The notes beneath the pieces were generated by a model. The model saw nothing but the letters and a program-made list of their open reading frames with translations, was not told the origin of the DNA and searched no databases. A stretch of DNA of 64,000 nt from Ensifer adhaerens (GTDB lineage Bacteria > Pseudomonadota > Alphaproteobacteria > Rhizobiales > Rhizobiaceae). The stretch is taken from the NCBI GenBank assembly GCA_900215285.1, contig OCMG01000004.1, positions 3,270,001 to 3,334,000 on the forward strand, written 5' to 3'. The position numbers were made by a program, and so were the translations under genes. This document shows, one piece after another, positions 63,439 to 64,000 of the stretch; position 1 is the stretch's first letter, and every line of letters starts with the position of its first letter.

Positions 63439-64000
63439 CTATTGGAAGGCCGTCTCGAAGAAGCTCCGAAGCTTGCGCGAATGCAGCTTTTCCGATGGCA
63501 TCTCCGCCATTTTCTGGACGGCGCGGATGCCGATCTGAAGATGCTGGTTGACCTGCGTCCTGTAGAAGGCCGTCGCCATGCCAGGAAGCTTCAGCTCGCC
63601 ATGCAGCGGCTTGTCGGAAATGCACAGCAGCGTTCCGTAAGGCACCCGGAAACGGAAGCCGTTGGCGGCAATGGTCGCCGATTCCATGTCAAGCGCGATG
63701 GCCCGAGCCTGGCTGAGCCGCTTGACCGGCCCGCGCTGGTCACGCAGTTCCCAGTTGCGGTTGTCGATGGTCGCGACCGTGCCAGTGCGCATGATACGTT
63801 TCAGCTCGTAGCCATTATAGCCGGTGACTTCCTCGACCGCCTGCTCAAGAGCAACCTGCACTTCCGAAAGTGCAGGAATCGGCACCCAGACAGGCAGATC
63901 ATCGTCAAGAACATGGTCCTCGCGCATGTAGGCGTGCGCCAGAACATAGTCTCCGAGGCGCTGAGAGTTGCGCAGGCCGGCGCAGTGGCCGAGCATCAGC
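63439..64000 (-). CDS. amn: AMP nucleosidase, C-terminal part (cut by window edge)
   Basis: The last 187 residues, open beyond the right edge. YELKRIMRTGTVATIDNRNW, SQARAIALDMESATIAANGF and FRVPYGTLLCISDKPLHGEL match the phosphorylase-type C-terminal domain of AMP nucleosidase, with the substrate-binding Glu/Met region (DMESATI). It splits AMP to adenine and ribose 5-phosphate. The N-terminal part and start lie outside the window. Confidence 0.92.
   Translation of the reverse strand, partial: LMLGHCAGLRNSQRLGDYVLAHAYMREDHVLDDDLPVWVPIPALSEVQVALEQAVEEVTGYNGYELKRIMRTGTVATIDNRNWELRDQRGPVKRLSQARAIALDMESATIAANGFRFRVPYGTLLCISDKPLHGELKLPGMATAFYRTQVNQHLQIGIRAVQKMAEMPSEKLHSRKLRSFFETAFQ

Overview
The window is a gene-dense, high-GC bacterial chromosome segment of the Rhizobiaceae type (Rhizobium, Agrobacterium, Ensifer or Shinella-like alphaproteobacterium). 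I infer this from the psd N-terminus, the rpoZ-rsh and acpS-lepB-rnc-era blocks, small rhizobial families (DUF1236, DUF3563, TIGR02301), two Porin_2-type porins and an FtrA regulator. I cannot assign a species. There is no IS element, prophage, rRNA or CRISPR array. Two type II toxin-antitoxin pairs are the only accessory-like loci.

Layout. 1-7.5 kb: start of phosphatidylserine decarboxylase (cut by the left edge), a small membrane protein, an Atm1-like ABC exporter, a large LysM envelope protein, a LOG-family hydrolase and two DMT transporters. 7.7-11.4 kb: PQQ-type sugar dehydrogenase, a ParDE-like pair, citramalate synthase and a REP-like repeat. 11.4-16.3 kb: a tightly coupled minus-strand unit vapB-vapC-GFA-small membrane protein-GFA-GFA-pip with a clear palindromic operator, then cysS with a possible leader peptide. 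16.5-21.6 kb: a SRAP abasic-site protein with a clamp-binding-like tail, NUDIX, TIGR02301, small conserved proteins, YgfZ, an HD hydrolase and a Tyr phosphatase. 21.8-29.7 kb, minus strand: a small protein with a long leader, MOSC, HD, DUF2339, thioesterase, recO and soluble transhydrogenase.

29.9-36.2 kb: a possible winged-helix regulator, secreted proteins, Tex, YjbR, YchJ. 35.3-42.2 kb, minus strand: the core block era, rnc, lepB, acpS, DUF2062, DUF3563, rsh, rpoZ. 42.5-50.2 kb: NYN protein, smpB, dapA, lytic transglycosylase, alpha/beta hydrolase, NAD synthetase. 50.6-53.6 kb: tandem porins and tRNA-Ser(GCU). 53.7-56.5 kb: ferredoxin-reductase-like flavoprotein, rhodanese, FtrA. 56.6-64 kb: two PilZ proteins, an aminotransferase, an L,D-transpeptidase, a SulP transporter with a structured leader, a DMT exporter/MarR pair with twin operators, a methyltransferase and the C-terminal half of AMP nucleosidase.

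The most interesting leads are the QLDLF C-terminus on the SRAP protein, the structured RNA leader before the SulP gene, the Cys-containing mini-ORF before cysS, the vapBC-headed operon carrying three GFA paralogues, and a mirror-symmetric LysM protein. None is proven to be a new system; most of the window is ordinary rhizobial housekeeping DNA.
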